Source: Trypanosoma brucei gambiense DAL972 (Eukaryota > Euglenozoa > Kinetoplastea > Trypanosomatida > Trypanosomatidae). From it: DNA of 64,000 bases. The stretch's first letter is position 1. Every line of letters begins with the position of its first letter. Under the pieces are notes generated by a model that ran no database searches, had not been told where the DNA came from, and saw nothing but the letters and a program-made list of their open reading frames with translations. The translations under genes were made by a program, and so were the position numbers. The DNA is taken from assembly GCF_000210295.1 (NCBI RefSeq), contig NC_026743.1:930001-994000 (forward strand), in the 5' to 3' direction. Positions 39,062 through 49,177 of the stretch are shown piece by piece.

Positions 39062-42000
39062 TTACATATGACCTCCCATTATGCTTTGCGCCCGTTGTAT
39101 TGCTGGCAGTTTCGATGGGTTGGTATTGGAACGCAACAGCAGCTGTTCTTTTTCTTGCAGTGCCGCGGTTAGCACCGCCGTCATTACGTCCTTCTCTTCC
39201 TCCAGTACGGTCATCAAATTTTTTACCTGCGGGGAGGTGTCGATACTAGGTGTTCTTACATTCCGTGTGACGTTCATGAACGGCGGAATTAACGCTGGAA
39301 GTGTCATGGATGCCACTGAGGAATCCGAGTAAGAAAGCAACGAGCCCTCGTAAACTGGCTTGCAATTAGGGGGCCGAACGGTGGAGACAATCCCCTTGCC
39401 GCCGGTTACCTTGGGTACAGGACAAGTGTTCCAGCTCATTAGAGTTTTCATCACTCGCAGCCGCTCCTCCTGCTCAGACTTTCGTTTTGGCTTCTTAGAA
39501 CTCGATGTGGATGCCCCTCCCACGGTGAAGCAGCTGCTGTATGTCCTCGTACGTGGGTGATCGCTTGAAGCAACCGGGAAAGGTGATGGCATCTGCCCCC
39601 GAATGGGTTGTAAACCCTTTCGCCCCGAAGAGGATCCGTCGTCACTCCCAGGCCCCAGTAGAGTCATCACGCCGCGCCATTTTTCACGCTCTACATGATC
39701 CCTTATCGCCTTGGAGGATGGAACAGCGTTAAACGAAAATTCATTTTTCACAGGGGAGCCCCCACGGGGGCTGCCACCCTTTTTCGCTTGGCTCTTGTGA
39801 GTTCCTGCAGCCGGAGAGCAACGGCGCCGAGGAAGTGGTGCGCAGGTCGCGCCTCTTACAACTATTTCAGGTTGAAGCACCCATGCATCCACGGTTTCTG
39901 CAAGCAGTCCTAAATATACAGAGCTGGGTGGCAAGTTGCAGTTTGGAGGCATATTCACCAGAGTTGTTCCTGTGTCACGGCCCGACCTTTCCGTTGAAGA
40001 AGACATCGCTTTCCGCGGCACCTGAGGCACGCACACAACTGGGCTTTGTTTCTCCCTCTCCTCACTCGCGAAGATTGAAGAGCCGCGGTTGGGTAAGACC
40101 AGGGGTGTAGCGAGCATGGACGGGACAACAGGAGCGATGCCGGCAGGTCCAAATGCTGGGTTGCAGGAGAATGCGGCCTCCGCGATTCGGTGTGCCGCCG
40201 AAAAGGTATCAGATAGTGCCGCAGACTCTTCCCTCAGTGCAGGTGCTTGTGGAATACTATGCAGTACAGTTACTCCGTATCCCTCTCGTGGGGTCTCACA
40301 AATGGTATCCGTTCGCGTCCTCCTCCGAGCAAAAACGCCGCGATGTGGAGAAATGAGTGCTGAATCTTTGCGAGAGATAGGCGATGGCACATGTGTCTTG
40401 AACTCACGCCCAACAACTTCATCGAACAGGCGCTTAAGAAGCGCAGGCAAGTCGTGTTCCCCATGGAATTCATCCCTAAAAGCAAGAGCATAGGATGGGG
40501 GGTACCCGCTACCACTACCCTGCTGCATATCAGTTTTTGTGCTTTGATCGGACCAGAAAATTGAGGCACGCGGAGAAATGTCACCGCTCCTCTTGAGCCC
40601 AATACGGCTCATTGTCCTCGTCCCAAATAACAGTGCCCCGTGGGGCGCACTCGGCAGCCCACCACGAAACCTAACTCCCAGCATATCCTCTTTAACGATC
40701 TCAGCAGCCCTCGTAATAGCAGCCTCCACCTGCCTGTTGTCAAACAACTCGCGAACACATGGGAAAAGCCGCTTCTGCACATATTCTTTCCGCACCACAT
40801 CCAACACTTCAAAAGAGCAGGGGTTATGTTTCAACGATGGCATCTTGGGTGGCACCTCACTGTTTCCCCCAAAATAGCCAATACAGCTAACGGTACATTC
40901 ACTAGGGTTTCCAAAAGAGACAGAGGGTACCAACACACTCCACACGTAAACGTAGCCATCGTCGCAGCTTGCGCAAAGAAAGACTGCCGTGTGCCTGTCC
41001 ACGAAAGGAGCCGTTGCATTAAAGGTATTTACTCTCACGCTCTGACCTTCCCCTTTGCTTGCTTCTGTCAGACTCTCAGCGGGAAACGGCGACAACTCCG
41101 CTTCGCTTGTGGTAGAGGCCAAAAAAGACGTTTTTCGTATGAACCGGACGGCTGTCAGATTGTTTTTGTGAGCACGCCAGCGCCGTAGCAATATTACACC
41201 TTCATGCATAGAGCCTTCTGTTTCCCACGGCGATGATATAGTCCAATTTATATTACTCACGTCCAGCAAGGCCATATGACCCCTATGATCGGACACAGCA
41301 ATGTAAACGCCATCACGGCTCACCTCCATCGCGGTGATGGCGTCCAATTCGTAGGTGACACGGAACCGAAATGCCTCCGCTCGTCTGCGACCGTTCCAAA
41401 TCTGGATGACTCCATCATCGCTGCCAGTCACAATATAACCGGTCGTGCCAACGGGTACGATATGTGAAACGAAACCGAGGTTTGCAAATTGCTCAGAAAG
41501 CAAGAATCCGCAGTCACGCTTGGATGCAGGAAGGAACTCATCAAAATCCCGACTAAAAAGCAAAAGTGGCGGCAATTCCTCACTCTTGCGCTGAACACTC
41601 TCGCTACCGTCGTCCAACAAAACGTCATACTTGTTCTCGGCATGGGTATTACTAGGGTTGCTTGGGGCTGTAACCCGAGTCGGTTCATTGCAATTTAGGT
41701 AGCGTTCGCGCTTCTGCATGAACTCCCTAGTATAATTCACCGGATCTTGAACGAGAGGACCTGGAAGTAACGCAACAAGATCTAGCGGCGCCGGCACAAC
41801 GGTGTTCTCGCACGATGTTTGTACGGACTGACAATCACGTGCATCAGTAGTGGCGGGAAATTTAGAGCTTTTTTGACTCGAAGCTCTGGTGCTAGTTCTG
41901 GCGCTAGCATCCAAATCTGAAGAGTCGCTGTCACTGTGAAGTGCATTGGTGGTGGAAGAGCGTTGAGAGACGTGTATTTGCTGTTTGTCGCCCACGAACC

Positions 42001-45000
42001 TCCGCTTAAAGGACTCGGATACGCTTGCCCTGATGCTCCTCTTACCCTCAGACTTATGTTGAGAGGTGTCTGTCAGGCGTGTGCACGGAATCGGGCACTT
42101 TGTAACCTCGTCCACAGGCGTTGTGCTGATGCCTCCGCGATGGCCAACAATAACAATTCCCAGAGTTTCGTAAATAATGGCAGCGGCCACGCCGACGCGA
42201 TCTGTTATAATCTGGCGATGTGCCTCGATAGTGTTGTCGCCAAGCGCTGACAACGATTCACTAGACTTACCAGGTAGTAAATACAGAGCGGTGGTACCGT
42301 CTAGAGATCTCTCTTTCTCAAAAGTGGCGGAAAGCAGAGAGACCGACTGCCGTAGCGTCCCCTTTCCCTCCATGACCCCGCAAGCCATGGAAGAAAGTTC
42401 GTTAACCCCAGATGGAAATGTAAATGTACGTACTAGAGTGCCATTGAGGCCGTTGTATTCCTTTATGCATCGGCAATGCTCAAGTGCAACAAAAACATGC
42501 GCCGACTCTGTTTGTTCCACCGAAATGCAACAAATTCCGCCATCAACAACCCACGATCGCTCGACAACAGTTGTTATCTTCCAATGAGCATTGGCGTCGC
42601 TAGCCGATGATTCCTCAAGTTGAGGATCGCTCTCGTCCGGCTGTTGTGACTGCTCTGTATCAGGGGGAAACATAACAGCTGCCTTTCTCATCCCTAATCT
42701 CACTTCAGTAACAGCGGGGCGCCACACAATGATAACTTCTTCGTCAGCACTAAACCAAATGTCCCACTTCCTCTGGTGAACAAGATTCACAACCGGCTTC
42801 CGATGGCCAAGGTAACCCGCTGGATAGTCATCCGTCTGTTTGGGGTTCCAAACCCTTGGATAGTACCCGCCTAGTATAAGACGGTCTTGGACGGCATCAT
42901 AGCGAGCACAGAGCATCTCCCCAAAGCGAAGCGAAGCAGCGCTGTCGTCACTTACAACACAGACGCACTGGTAGGTGTCAACATCAAAGAAGTACAGTAC
43001 GCGCTTCGAGTCGGCAGCCATCAACATCAGCGGCCGCAGTGGCGGTTGCATAAACGCCACATCTACTGGATAACCGGATGTTGCAGATTTCCTAAATTCT
43101 GACAGCTCCAACCGGTGAAGTGGGCGCGGGGAAGAGGGCACCCAAAAGATGACTGTACGGTCTAAACTCCCTGTTACTAAAATGGCCCGACCCGCATGAA
43201 AAGTAGCGCACGTAATCCGCTTTCTGTGCCCATGGTTTTGCGATAGCCATAGGCTCGTTGAGCCGGTAGACCCTAGCTTCACGGCTCCTGTGGGGGCAAC
43301 TGTTTCACCTAATGTCATGAATGGTACTTCCACGCGGCTCAGGTGGCGTACACCCACTGTGCAGTCGTCGCTAACCGTCATCACAATATCACTTTCTACA
43401 CTAACGACAATTTTCACAATGGCAGCACGATGTAGCTTCAGGGTTAACAGGGGTTCGTGCGATTCTGGGGGTTCTAACCGCGTCTCCGTTTGGCCAAATA
43501 CGTCAAACCAGTGGGCACGCAAAGGATAAAACTGTAGCACACCAGAACTAAATCCTATAAGCATGAGTGGGCCTGTCGGAAGAAGGGAGGTGGAGCTAAA
43601 CTTCACGTAATTTGCAAGAGCAACGCAGCGGCTAAACCATGCGACACCTTCATCCGTGTAATCGGAAGCACAGTGCCCTGGCGTTGGCTTTCTGTTGCTG
43701 CGCTCGCTCCCCACACCTTCGAAAACATGGCCATCCCCTCTGCTGCCACAGTGAACCCATCTGGTACTTTCAAGAGAGTTTCCCGTATCTTGTGTCGTCT
43801 CCGGTGTGACCACTTCCTCCCTCGTCCCACACCGGGGCCGTTCGCACCTTGTTGCGGGACGAGATCTATAGCCAAGTGAAGAAGCACCACACACGCCAAA
43901 TCGTGAGAGAAAATCCGTTTTCACCGGTTGAGGTCGCTCAAGATGCTCGTACGTGGGCGCTATAATGCCAAGGCCAGTGAAATACCGTGAAACATCCGTA
44001 AAGAGAATATCCAGTGCGTCGCGGCGGTATGCGCGAACCTTATATTCGGGCCGCATCACCCTGCTCGGATCCTCATCCTGGAGTTGTGTAACGTCCACTG
44101 TGCACAACAAGTCTAGTGACTCCTCCGGGGTACCTCCACGCAAGCAGCTAGGTGTCTTGGGTAGACCGTTTTGAAGTTCCACTGGCAATGTGGGAACCGA
44201 ATGCCGCCCGAGAAACGTTTTGACAACCTCCGCCGTCCCAGCACGAACAAGAGTAACGGAACAGTCGATAGTCAGCACAACCAACATTTCCACATTGCCT
44301 AATGACTGCGGCGAGCACGACATATCAAGAATAGGTACACCGGCTGCCAAAAGGTTCCGCTCGTGCACAATAGCGGGTTTGCCCTGTGCGTTGGCTAGTC
44401 GTGGATCGGTGCGCCAGAGCTTTACTAGCCCATCCCACGCGGCCGTGACATAGCGCCTACCGTGATCGATAAACACGATATGACTAATAGCCTCGGTGTG
44501 GTATAAGAAGCGCACTAGCGGGTAACGCTTCTGCCACAATGTGGTGTTCGCGGGAACAGTAGTTAAATCTAAGATACGCCCAACATAGTCTACTGATTTT
44601 TCCCTTTCTTCATCGGGAGAAGTCCTGCCAGATTTTCCCCTCTTCCTACGTGCAGAAGCGTCCCCTTTCACGAGTGACCGCTCGCCACACTCGAGAATGT
44701 AGGTGCTCAGTTCGTCCCATGTCACCAAACCATCACCATCCGCGTCAATAGTGCGGAAAAGGTTCTCGGCAGCTTCCACGTGGCTCTGTTTCAACCGCTG
44801 ATACGTCAGGCGGGACAAATTACGATTCCCTGATAAAAACTGCATGTGGTCTGAGCCCATCCCATGCCAAGTCAGCGCATCGAATCCCTCGACCTGCGGT
44901 TGCTTTTGGCTAACAATGGGTGGAAAGAGGGCATCAAAAAACGGCTCCACAATGTCTCGTTCAAAATCGGCGAGGGCCATACCAGGTGGTGACGTGCTCA

Positions 45001-45517
45001 AAAGACTTGTAAGGGTACACTTGTTCCGAATCCCAACATCTGGAGAAAGATCATCAGCACGTGCTTCACTTAAGTTCTTCTGCAACTCAGCACATTGTTG
45101 CTTGTACCGAAACATCGCGGCCACCTCTTCCTTGCTGTTTCGCTCGTACGAGTATGATCCTGCAAAGTCTAGTACCGGGTTACGCTTCATTTGGTGGCGC
45201 CATTCGTGCAAATCAAAAGCTAAACGCATCCTCGCTAACACGGGAAGGGGAGCTAGCGGTTCAGATAACTTTCGCGTATTGCAAATGTCATCCTCCCGCG
45301 CAACAGAACCGGAAAACTCAAACGTACAAGATCCCCTTTGCGACACGATCTTTGTGTTTGCCTCCTCACGTTTCTTCCTCTCTCTTTCCAAGAGTCTTAC
45401 ATATGCAGAAACCACCTTTCCATCTTCTTTGCCGACTTCTGGTAAGTTACCCGCAGTCCGCTGCGCGTAGGCAACCGATGTTGCCTCCTCGAATGATATA
45501 GAATTTGTAATATCCAT
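39062..45517 (-). CDS. EF-hand plus WD40 giant protein, CFAP337 (WDR49/WDR64)-like, probably axonemal
   Basis: The frame extends to a TTG at 45541; the first ATG is at 45517, giving 2151 residues. A canonical EF-hand loop lies at residues 258-269 (DADGDGLVTWDE) after a helix, predicting Ca2+ binding. It is followed from about residue 345 by many WD40 repeats: SHIVFIDHGRRYVTAAWDGL-VKLW, then repeats ending in SDDCTV, GSLDRTVIFW and SADEEVIIVW, and in a second block GSDDGVIQIW and CDDGYVYVWS. EF-hand followed by two WD propellers is the architecture of the CFAP337/WDR49/WDR64 family found in motile cilia, so an axonemal place is likely. A long C-terminal tail (about 500 residues) is Ser/Pro/Arg-rich, with a short helical end (TVLEEEKDVMTAVLTAALQ). 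The family name is inferred from domain order; other EF-hand/WD40 proteins are possible. Confidence 0.75.
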   Translation of the reverse strand: MDITNSISFEEATSVAYAQRTAGNLPEVGKEDGKVVSAYVRLLERERKKREEANTKIVSQRGSCTFEFSGSVAREDDICNTRKLSEPLAPLPVLARMRLAFDLHEWRHQMKRNPVLDFAGSYSYERNSKEEVAAMFRYKQQCAELQKNLSEARADDLSPDVGIRNKCTLTSLLSTSPPGMALADFERDIVEPFFDALFPPIVSQKQPQVEGFDALTWHGMGSDHMQFLSGNRNLSRLTYQRLKQSHVEAAENLFRTIDADGDGLVTWDELSTYILECGERSLVKGDASARRKRGKSGRTSPDEEREKSVDYVGRILDLTTVPANTTLWQKRYPLVRFLYHTEAISHIVFIDHGRRYVTAAWDGLVKLWRTDPRLANAQGKPAIVHERNLLAAGVPILDMSCSPQSLGNVEMLVVLTIDCSVTLVRAGTAEVVKTFLGRHSVPTLPVELQNGLPKTPSCLRGGTPEESLDLLCTVDVTQLQDEDPSRVMRPEYKVRAYRRDALDILFTDVSRYFTGLGIIAPTYEHLERPQPVKTDFLSRFGVCGASSLGYRSRPATRCERPRCGTREEVVTPETTQDTGNSLESTRWVHCGSRGDGHVFEGVGSERSNRKPTPGHCASDYTDEGVAWFSRCVALANYVKFSSTSLLPTGPLMLIGFSSGVLQFYPLRAHWFDVFGQTETRLEPPESHEPLLTLKLHRAAIVKIVVSVESDIVMTVSDDCTVGVRHLSRVEVPFMTLGETVAPTGAVKLGSTGSTSLWLSQNHGHRKRITCATFHAGRAILVTGSLDRTVIFWVPSSPRPLHRLELSEFRKSATSGYPVDVAFMQPPLRPLMLMAADSKRVLYFFDVDTYQCVCVVSDDSAASLRFGEMLCARYDAVQDRLILGGYYPRVWNPKQTDDYPAGYLGHRKPVVNLVHQRKWDIWFSADEEVIIVWRPAVTEVRLGMRKAAVMFPPDTEQSQQPDESDPQLEESSASDANAHWKITTVVERSWVVDGGICCISVEQTESAHVFVALEHCRCIKEYNGLNGTLVRTFTFPSGVNELSSMACGVMEGKGTLRQSVSLLSATFEKERSLDGTTALYLLPGKSSESLSALGDNTIEAHRQIITDRVGVAAAIIYETLGIVIVGHRGGISTTPVDEVTKCPIPCTRLTDTSQHKSEGKRSIRASVSESFKRRFVGDKQQIHVSQRSSTTNALHSDSDSSDLDASARTSTRASSQKSSKFPATTDARDCQSVQTSCENTVVPAPLDLVALLPGPLVQDPVNYTREFMQKRERYLNCNEPTRVTAPSNPSNTHAENKYDVLLDDGSESVQRKSEELPPLLLFSRDFDEFLPASKRDCGFLLSEQFANLGFVSHIVPVGTTGYIVTGSDDGVIQIWNGRRRAEAFRFRVTYELDAITAMEVSRDGVYIAVSDHRGHMALLDVSNINWTISSPWETEGSMHEGVILLRRWRAHKNNLTAVRFIRKTSFLASTTSEAELSPFPAESLTEASKGEGQSVRVNTFNATAPFVDRHTAVFLCASCDDGYVYVWSVLVPSVSFGNPSECTVSCIGYFGGNSEVPPKMPSLKHNPCSFEVLDVVRKEYVQKRLFPCVRELFDNRQVEAAITRAAEIVKEDMLGVRFRGGLPSAPHGALLFGTRTMSRIGLKRSGDISPRASIFWSDQSTKTDMQQGSGSGYPPSYALAFRDEFHGEHDLPALLKRLFDEVVGREFKTHVPSPISRKDSALISPHRGVFARRRTRTDTICETPREGYGVTVLHSIPQAPALREESAALSDTFSAAHRIAEAAFSCNPAFGPAGIAPVVPSMLATPLVLPNRGSSIFASEEREKQSPVVCVPQVPRKAMSSSTERSGRDTGTTLVNMPPNCNLPPSSVYLGLLAETVDAWVLQPEIVVRGATCAPLPRRRCSPAAGTHKSQAKKGGSPRGGSPVKNEFSFNAVPSSKAIRDHVEREKWRGVMTLLGPGSDDGSSSGRKGLQPIRGQMPSPFPVASSDHPRTRTYSSCFTVGGASTSSSKKPKRKSEQEERLRVMKTLMSWNTCPVPKVTGGKGIVSTVRPPNCKPVYEGSLLSYSDSSVASMTLPALIPPFMNVTRNVRTPSIDTSPQVKNLMTVLEEEKDVMTAVLTAALQEKEQLLLRSNTNPSKLPAIQRAQSIMGGHM

Positions 45518-46022
45518 CCTCTGTTGACAAATACGGATCAATTTTATCTCCCGTAAAAAAGTATACGGTCTTTCTCTTTCCTTCCTTTATTCAGTCTTCA
45601 GGGGCGAAACAGTTCGAAGAAAGAATTCCACACTTTCCCCTTCGTGTTCGTCCCGGTCCACCCAGTCGGAGGTGGGTACAACTGCTTGCTTTAAACAACA
45701 ACAAGTTTTTTTTTTCAACGACAAGAAACGGAAAGAAGAAAAATACGGTATAGTCCAGAATAATGACAGAAACTATGGGATTTCATAAGTTGGCCAACCA
45801 AACAGATGTCCCAATGGCAAAAATATGTATGAACAACAAGGCGGTAATGACGACAACAAAAATGGGGTTAGCCTTCACTTAGAAGCATCTCCAACGGGAA
45901 ACGATGAAAAACGTGGTTAATAAAAATAGAAGCATATACGGTGCGATAATTTTCTCCGTAACTTGCAAGCAACTATTGTGGAGTAAGATCACGTTTCGGT
46001 TGCCAAGTGGCATAAAGTTCCC
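45518..46022. other. intergenic region: leader of the CFAP337-like gene and LPCAT 3' UTR
   Basis: The minus-strand leader has pyrimidine patches near 45600-45640 that could precede an acceptor near 45599; the choice is ambiguous. A-rich and T-rich runs occur at 45700-45745. No gene seen. Confidence 0.55.
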
Positions 46023-47504
46023 CTACGCCAAATCATCACACAATAGAAAGTGCTCGCAACAGGCGTGAAAGTACTCTGCCATAGCGCGATGACGAAAGCA
46101 GAAACGAAGGAAAGCATCAAATGTGATGTACTCTCCGGAGCGATTAGTTCCCCTACCCACCTCCTCGATCTGTACTGTCTTTTTACCAACAGTCGCTTCC
46201 CACTCTTCAGTGGCCCCACTCCGAATATATGAAAAGAGTGAATCTTCCTCTGCCAATTGTACCTGAGACTTTGTGGCCGGGCCACGCCACAAGGTAGAGT
46301 GATGTGGTACGAATAACATGTCGAGTAGCGCATCAAACTCCGCACGTCCAAGGCGGCGCTCCTCGACAGAAAGGGCTGTTGCAGCGAGTGAAGCAGCCAC
46401 AGGGGCGCATCTGTTAATGTTTTGACAAGGACGAAAGAGGAACCGCACCTTGCAACCGTAAACAGTTGTGTACGAGGAGGGACAGGTACCGGTAGGTAAG
46501 GGGCTTTCGGCACAAGATATGACATTAGCATCACCTGCTTCAACATTCTCCTGACCGGCACCTTGTACCTCGCCTACAGTTACAAACGTATCTTTAATGT
46601 GTGATCGGTATTTTTCCTGTTGTCGAAGAAGGTCCTCCCCGGCGAGCAACATCATCGCGAAAGTCCTTCGTAGTATAAAATCTAGGGCAACCTCATCATC
46701 TGCTTCCCCTTTTTGCAGTTCATCGATAAAAACCATATGAGCATTCGAAGGGACACTACTCTCACCAGTCTTGTCACTGGTACCATGGCTGTCACTGGAT
46801 CCCACGATAATGGGCTCTGTATAAAGAGCAGATAGAAAATCACGGAACGAAATATAACAACCTCGCACAGAGGCCCGCCGTGACAAATGCAGTAGCAACC
46901 GTTCGTTCAAAGTCGGGTATAACCCTATCGGAGACAAGAACCGTCCAAGGGCTGTCGGTGACATGTAACCTTTAGGTGTAATATTCATTTGCGGCTGAGG
47001 GCCACCGTCGCTCCGCTGCAGTAGGGCAGAGAACCGGTAAAGCATTCTAACCACTCGATCATACGGCATTCCCGCAAAGTGTGGATGCGCGGTTTCCACA
47101 TTCACTGCATCGACGGGAAGGCTCAGCCGCGCCGCAACAAGCGCAAGGTGAACATCTGCTTCGGAGTGCCAGGTTGCTGGAACATTAAGTGTGCTAGCCA
47201 TGGCACGGCGCACTCTTTCTGCGTAGAGAGAAGGGTTCAATTTCTCCTCTTTCGATGGTTCACACACGGGGAGGTATATCACTTCTACTTGGTTGAATAA
47301 CTCCGCTGCAGTCCCTAGAAGAATACTTGTCGGACTCGCCGCACCGCACCAACTGGTATTGAAGTATTTATGTGAATGCCGGAGAACAACAGGTTGAACG
47401 GGAAGTCCTGTGGCGAAGGCGTCGGTGGAAAACCGCATCATAACACGATCATTCGTGCAGCACGGTTCAGGGAATACGACATGGGCCACGATTCCTTCCC
47501 TCCC
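46023..47504 (-). CDS. LPCAT-like acyltransferase, C-terminal part (after frameshift): second half of catalytic domain and EF-hand-like region
   Basis: This frame is open from just after a TGA at 47505-47507 down to 46023. It has no ATG at the point where homology begins; the first possible initiator there is a GTG. It opens with HVVFPEPCCTNDR, equivalent to the acyltransferase block 'FPEG(T)-x-TN', followed by AFATGLPVQPVVLRHS (block IV). Then comes YLPVCEPSKEEKLNPSLYAERV, the 'LP...PS..E..DP..YA..V' segment typical of LPCAT1/LPCAT2. The remaining C-terminal part resembles degenerate EF-hand pairs of LPCATs (RLGRAEFDALLDMLFVP, GEYITFDAFLRFCFRHR). Together with the frame just upstream it makes one lysophospholipid acyltransferase. 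The conserved Gly-Thr of the EGT block is replaced by Pro-Cys. See findings for the disruption. Confidence 0.8.
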   Translation of the reverse strand, partial: GREGIVAHVVFPEPCCTNDRVMMRFSTDAFATGLPVQPVVLRHSHKYFNTSWCGAASPTSILLGTAAELFNQVEVIYLPVCEPSKEEKLNPSLYAERVRRAMASTLNVPATWHSEADVHLALVAARLSLPVDAVNVETAHPHFAGMPYDRVVRMLYRFSALLQRSDGGPQPQMNITPKGYMSPTALGRFLSPIGLYPTLNERLLLHLSRRASVRGCYISFRDFLSALYTEPIIVGSSDSHGTSDKTGESSVPSNAHMVFIDELQKGEADDEVALDFILRRTFAMMLLAGEDLLRQQEKYRSHIKDTFVTVGEVQGAGQENVEAGDANVISCAESPLPTGTCPSSYTTVYGCKVRFLFRPCQNINRCAPVAASLAATALSVEERRLGRAEFDALLDMLFVPHHSTLWRGPATKSQVQLAEEDSLFSYIRSGATEEWEATVGKKTVQIEEVGRGTNRSGEYITFDAFLRFCFRHRAMAEYFHACCEHFLLCDDLA

Positions 47505-48307
47505 TCACGCACCTCCGTTTCATTACAGTCACTCATATCAGCAGACATTTCAGTCTGGGGATTATTGTTCGTACTTGCTTCGGTACTGTCGATTTCCTCT
47601 TGCGTTTTTTGGCGGTGCTTTAGGTCCAGGGATTTCACAATGCGCCTATCCTCCCCGTTGTATGTCCGACCACGTAATAACATGCTAGTGAAGTTTGCCT
47701 CAGCAAGGTTTCCAGTTACTAGTGAAGCATCACATTCGAAAAGCAGAAGTAATCCGTCTTGTATCGTAACATGATTAGCAACAATAACAGGACCTACTAC
47801 CCGCGAGCCGTCTGCACGCCGACCATAGTTACATTTGTTCCTACGATTAACCCGAAGGTAACCGAGGCCAAGAATAGACCAGCGTGGTAAAGTACCCGCG
47901 ATGTACCGAAACAGGCAACTTACCTTGCTAAGATTATCAACTTCATTTGCTGCAGTATGGCATCCTCTTTTCTGGATAATCATCTCAAGTAACCAATAAA
48001 GTACTATCAGTAGGGTGATGTAAAGTACACGAAGGGGAACCAGGATAGTGGCATAAGTAATTTCCTTCAACCTCTGTAAAGGTTCATTTGATGCTGCTTC
48101 GCTGTAGTAGAATGGGTTGTCTGCTTCACGAGGCAATGCCGGACGCGGTTTCCGGAAAGTTGGTTCTAAAGTTGGTGCACCCGTTGCATATTGGCTCCTT
48201 CGCCTGTCAGTAGCACTGCTTTGTGCTTCTGCCGCCGGTCCTTCCCCGAACTTTGTCGTCGCTTCGAGAGCTGTGGCAACATTAGAACCCGTGATAACCC
48301 AAAACAT
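47438..48307 (-). CDS. LPCAT-like acyltransferase, N-terminal part (before frameshift): membrane helix and HX4D motif
   Basis: A 289-codon frame with ATG at 48307. Residues about 85-112 form a hydrophobic segment (ATILVPLRVLYITLLIVLYW) like the N-terminal membrane helix of LPCATs. The catalytic HX4D motif is H179-VTIQ-D184 in VIVANHVTIQDGLLL. This PlsC-type acyltransferase would re-acylate lysophosphatidylcholine or related lysolipids in ER or lipid-droplet membranes. After a recognisable IVKSLDLKHRQKTQEEI segment, the frame runs through an Asn/Thr/Glu linker and stops at 47438, in mid-domain. The rest of the domain continues in the -1 frame from the purine-rich stretch at 47491-47504. The two frames overlap by about 67 bp. 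Trypanosomes have almost no cis-introns, so an indel (real or sequencing) is the simplest reading. Confidence 0.8.
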   Translation of the reverse strand: MFWVITGSNVATALEATTKFGEGPAAEAQSSATDRRRSQYATGAPTLEPTFRKPRPALPREADNPFYYSEAASNEPLQRLKEITYATILVPLRVLYITLLIVLYWLLEMIIQKRGCHTAANEVDNLSKVSCLFRYIAGTLPRWSILGLGYLRVNRRNKCNYGRRADGSRVVGPVIVANHVTIQDGLLLLFECDASLVTGNLAEANFTSMLLRGRTYNGEDRRIVKSLDLKHRQKTQEEIDSTEASTNNNPQTEMSADMSDCNETEVREGGKESWPMSYSLNRAARMIVL

Positions 48308-49177
48308 AAAACACAGGATCTATTTAGATGATTGCACCCGCAGTTAAATTTGTTACGCTATGCTTGCCAAGTTAGTAATTTTGCAAGAAAATTAAACGTT
48401 TAAAAAATAGATACAGATGACTGCAGTTGTGGCATACACAAGACTAGGAAGAGTAGCCATTGAATGTGTCGTCAGTGAAATATCATATTCGAATAGATGG
48501 AAACGCACTCAAACAAAAGTTTAATGTGAAAAGAAGTACAAAAACGTGGACAAACACAAGGTATGATAAAAAAGGAAAGCTACGCAGAAAAAAAAAAAAG
48601 CGGTGCTTCTCCGTAAAATTGTAAGAAATAATGTGAACAGCGCTACGCGCACACATTGCAGCTATCAAAACAAATACTGAATCCACTTCAGTGCCTCCGC
48701 TCTCCATAAATATCTCACCGTACTAACAAAGAACCAAAACTGAAAAAAACTAAAGAGAACAGAAATCACGATAAAAGAAGTCCTTCACCGGGTTTCAAAA
48801 AAAAAAAAAAAAAGAGCTTGAAACCTAAATTCTTTCGGCAGTTGGAGAGTAAATAAAATTTAAGGGAGTTCCATGGCATCACGAACGCACACACCATCCT
48901 ATGGTCCAAACACAAAACCAAAACAGAAGCAACTTGGTAGAAATAAGTAATGTGTCACAAAGCCCAATGAGCATCGTGAGGGGGAATAAACAGCAAACTC
49001 TTTCTAGTACGATAAACACTGAATAGCCAACCTCCATGAACTTTTCCCGGCAAGAAATACAACAGCATTTAGGAAAACAACGAGCGACCCAAAGAAGGAA
49101 AAGGGGAAATATCAATACTACGTTTACAAAAGACACTAAAGAAATACATACAGTCGAAGTCACTCCCCAAAGTAGCT
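48308..49177. other. intergenic region: LPCAT leader and PIPK-like 3' UTR
   Basis: No supported gene. There are A-runs at 48588-48600 and 48798-48815. A 111-codon minus-strand frame at 48879-49214 is hydrophobic and Cys-rich but overlaps the end of the PIPK-like gene and shows no family. Confidence 0.6.

Noticed and set aside
47487..47489. GTG as initiator of an independent 488-aa protein
   Set aside because: The sequence after it starts inside a conserved acyltransferase block, so it is the continuation of the upstream gene and not a separate start.
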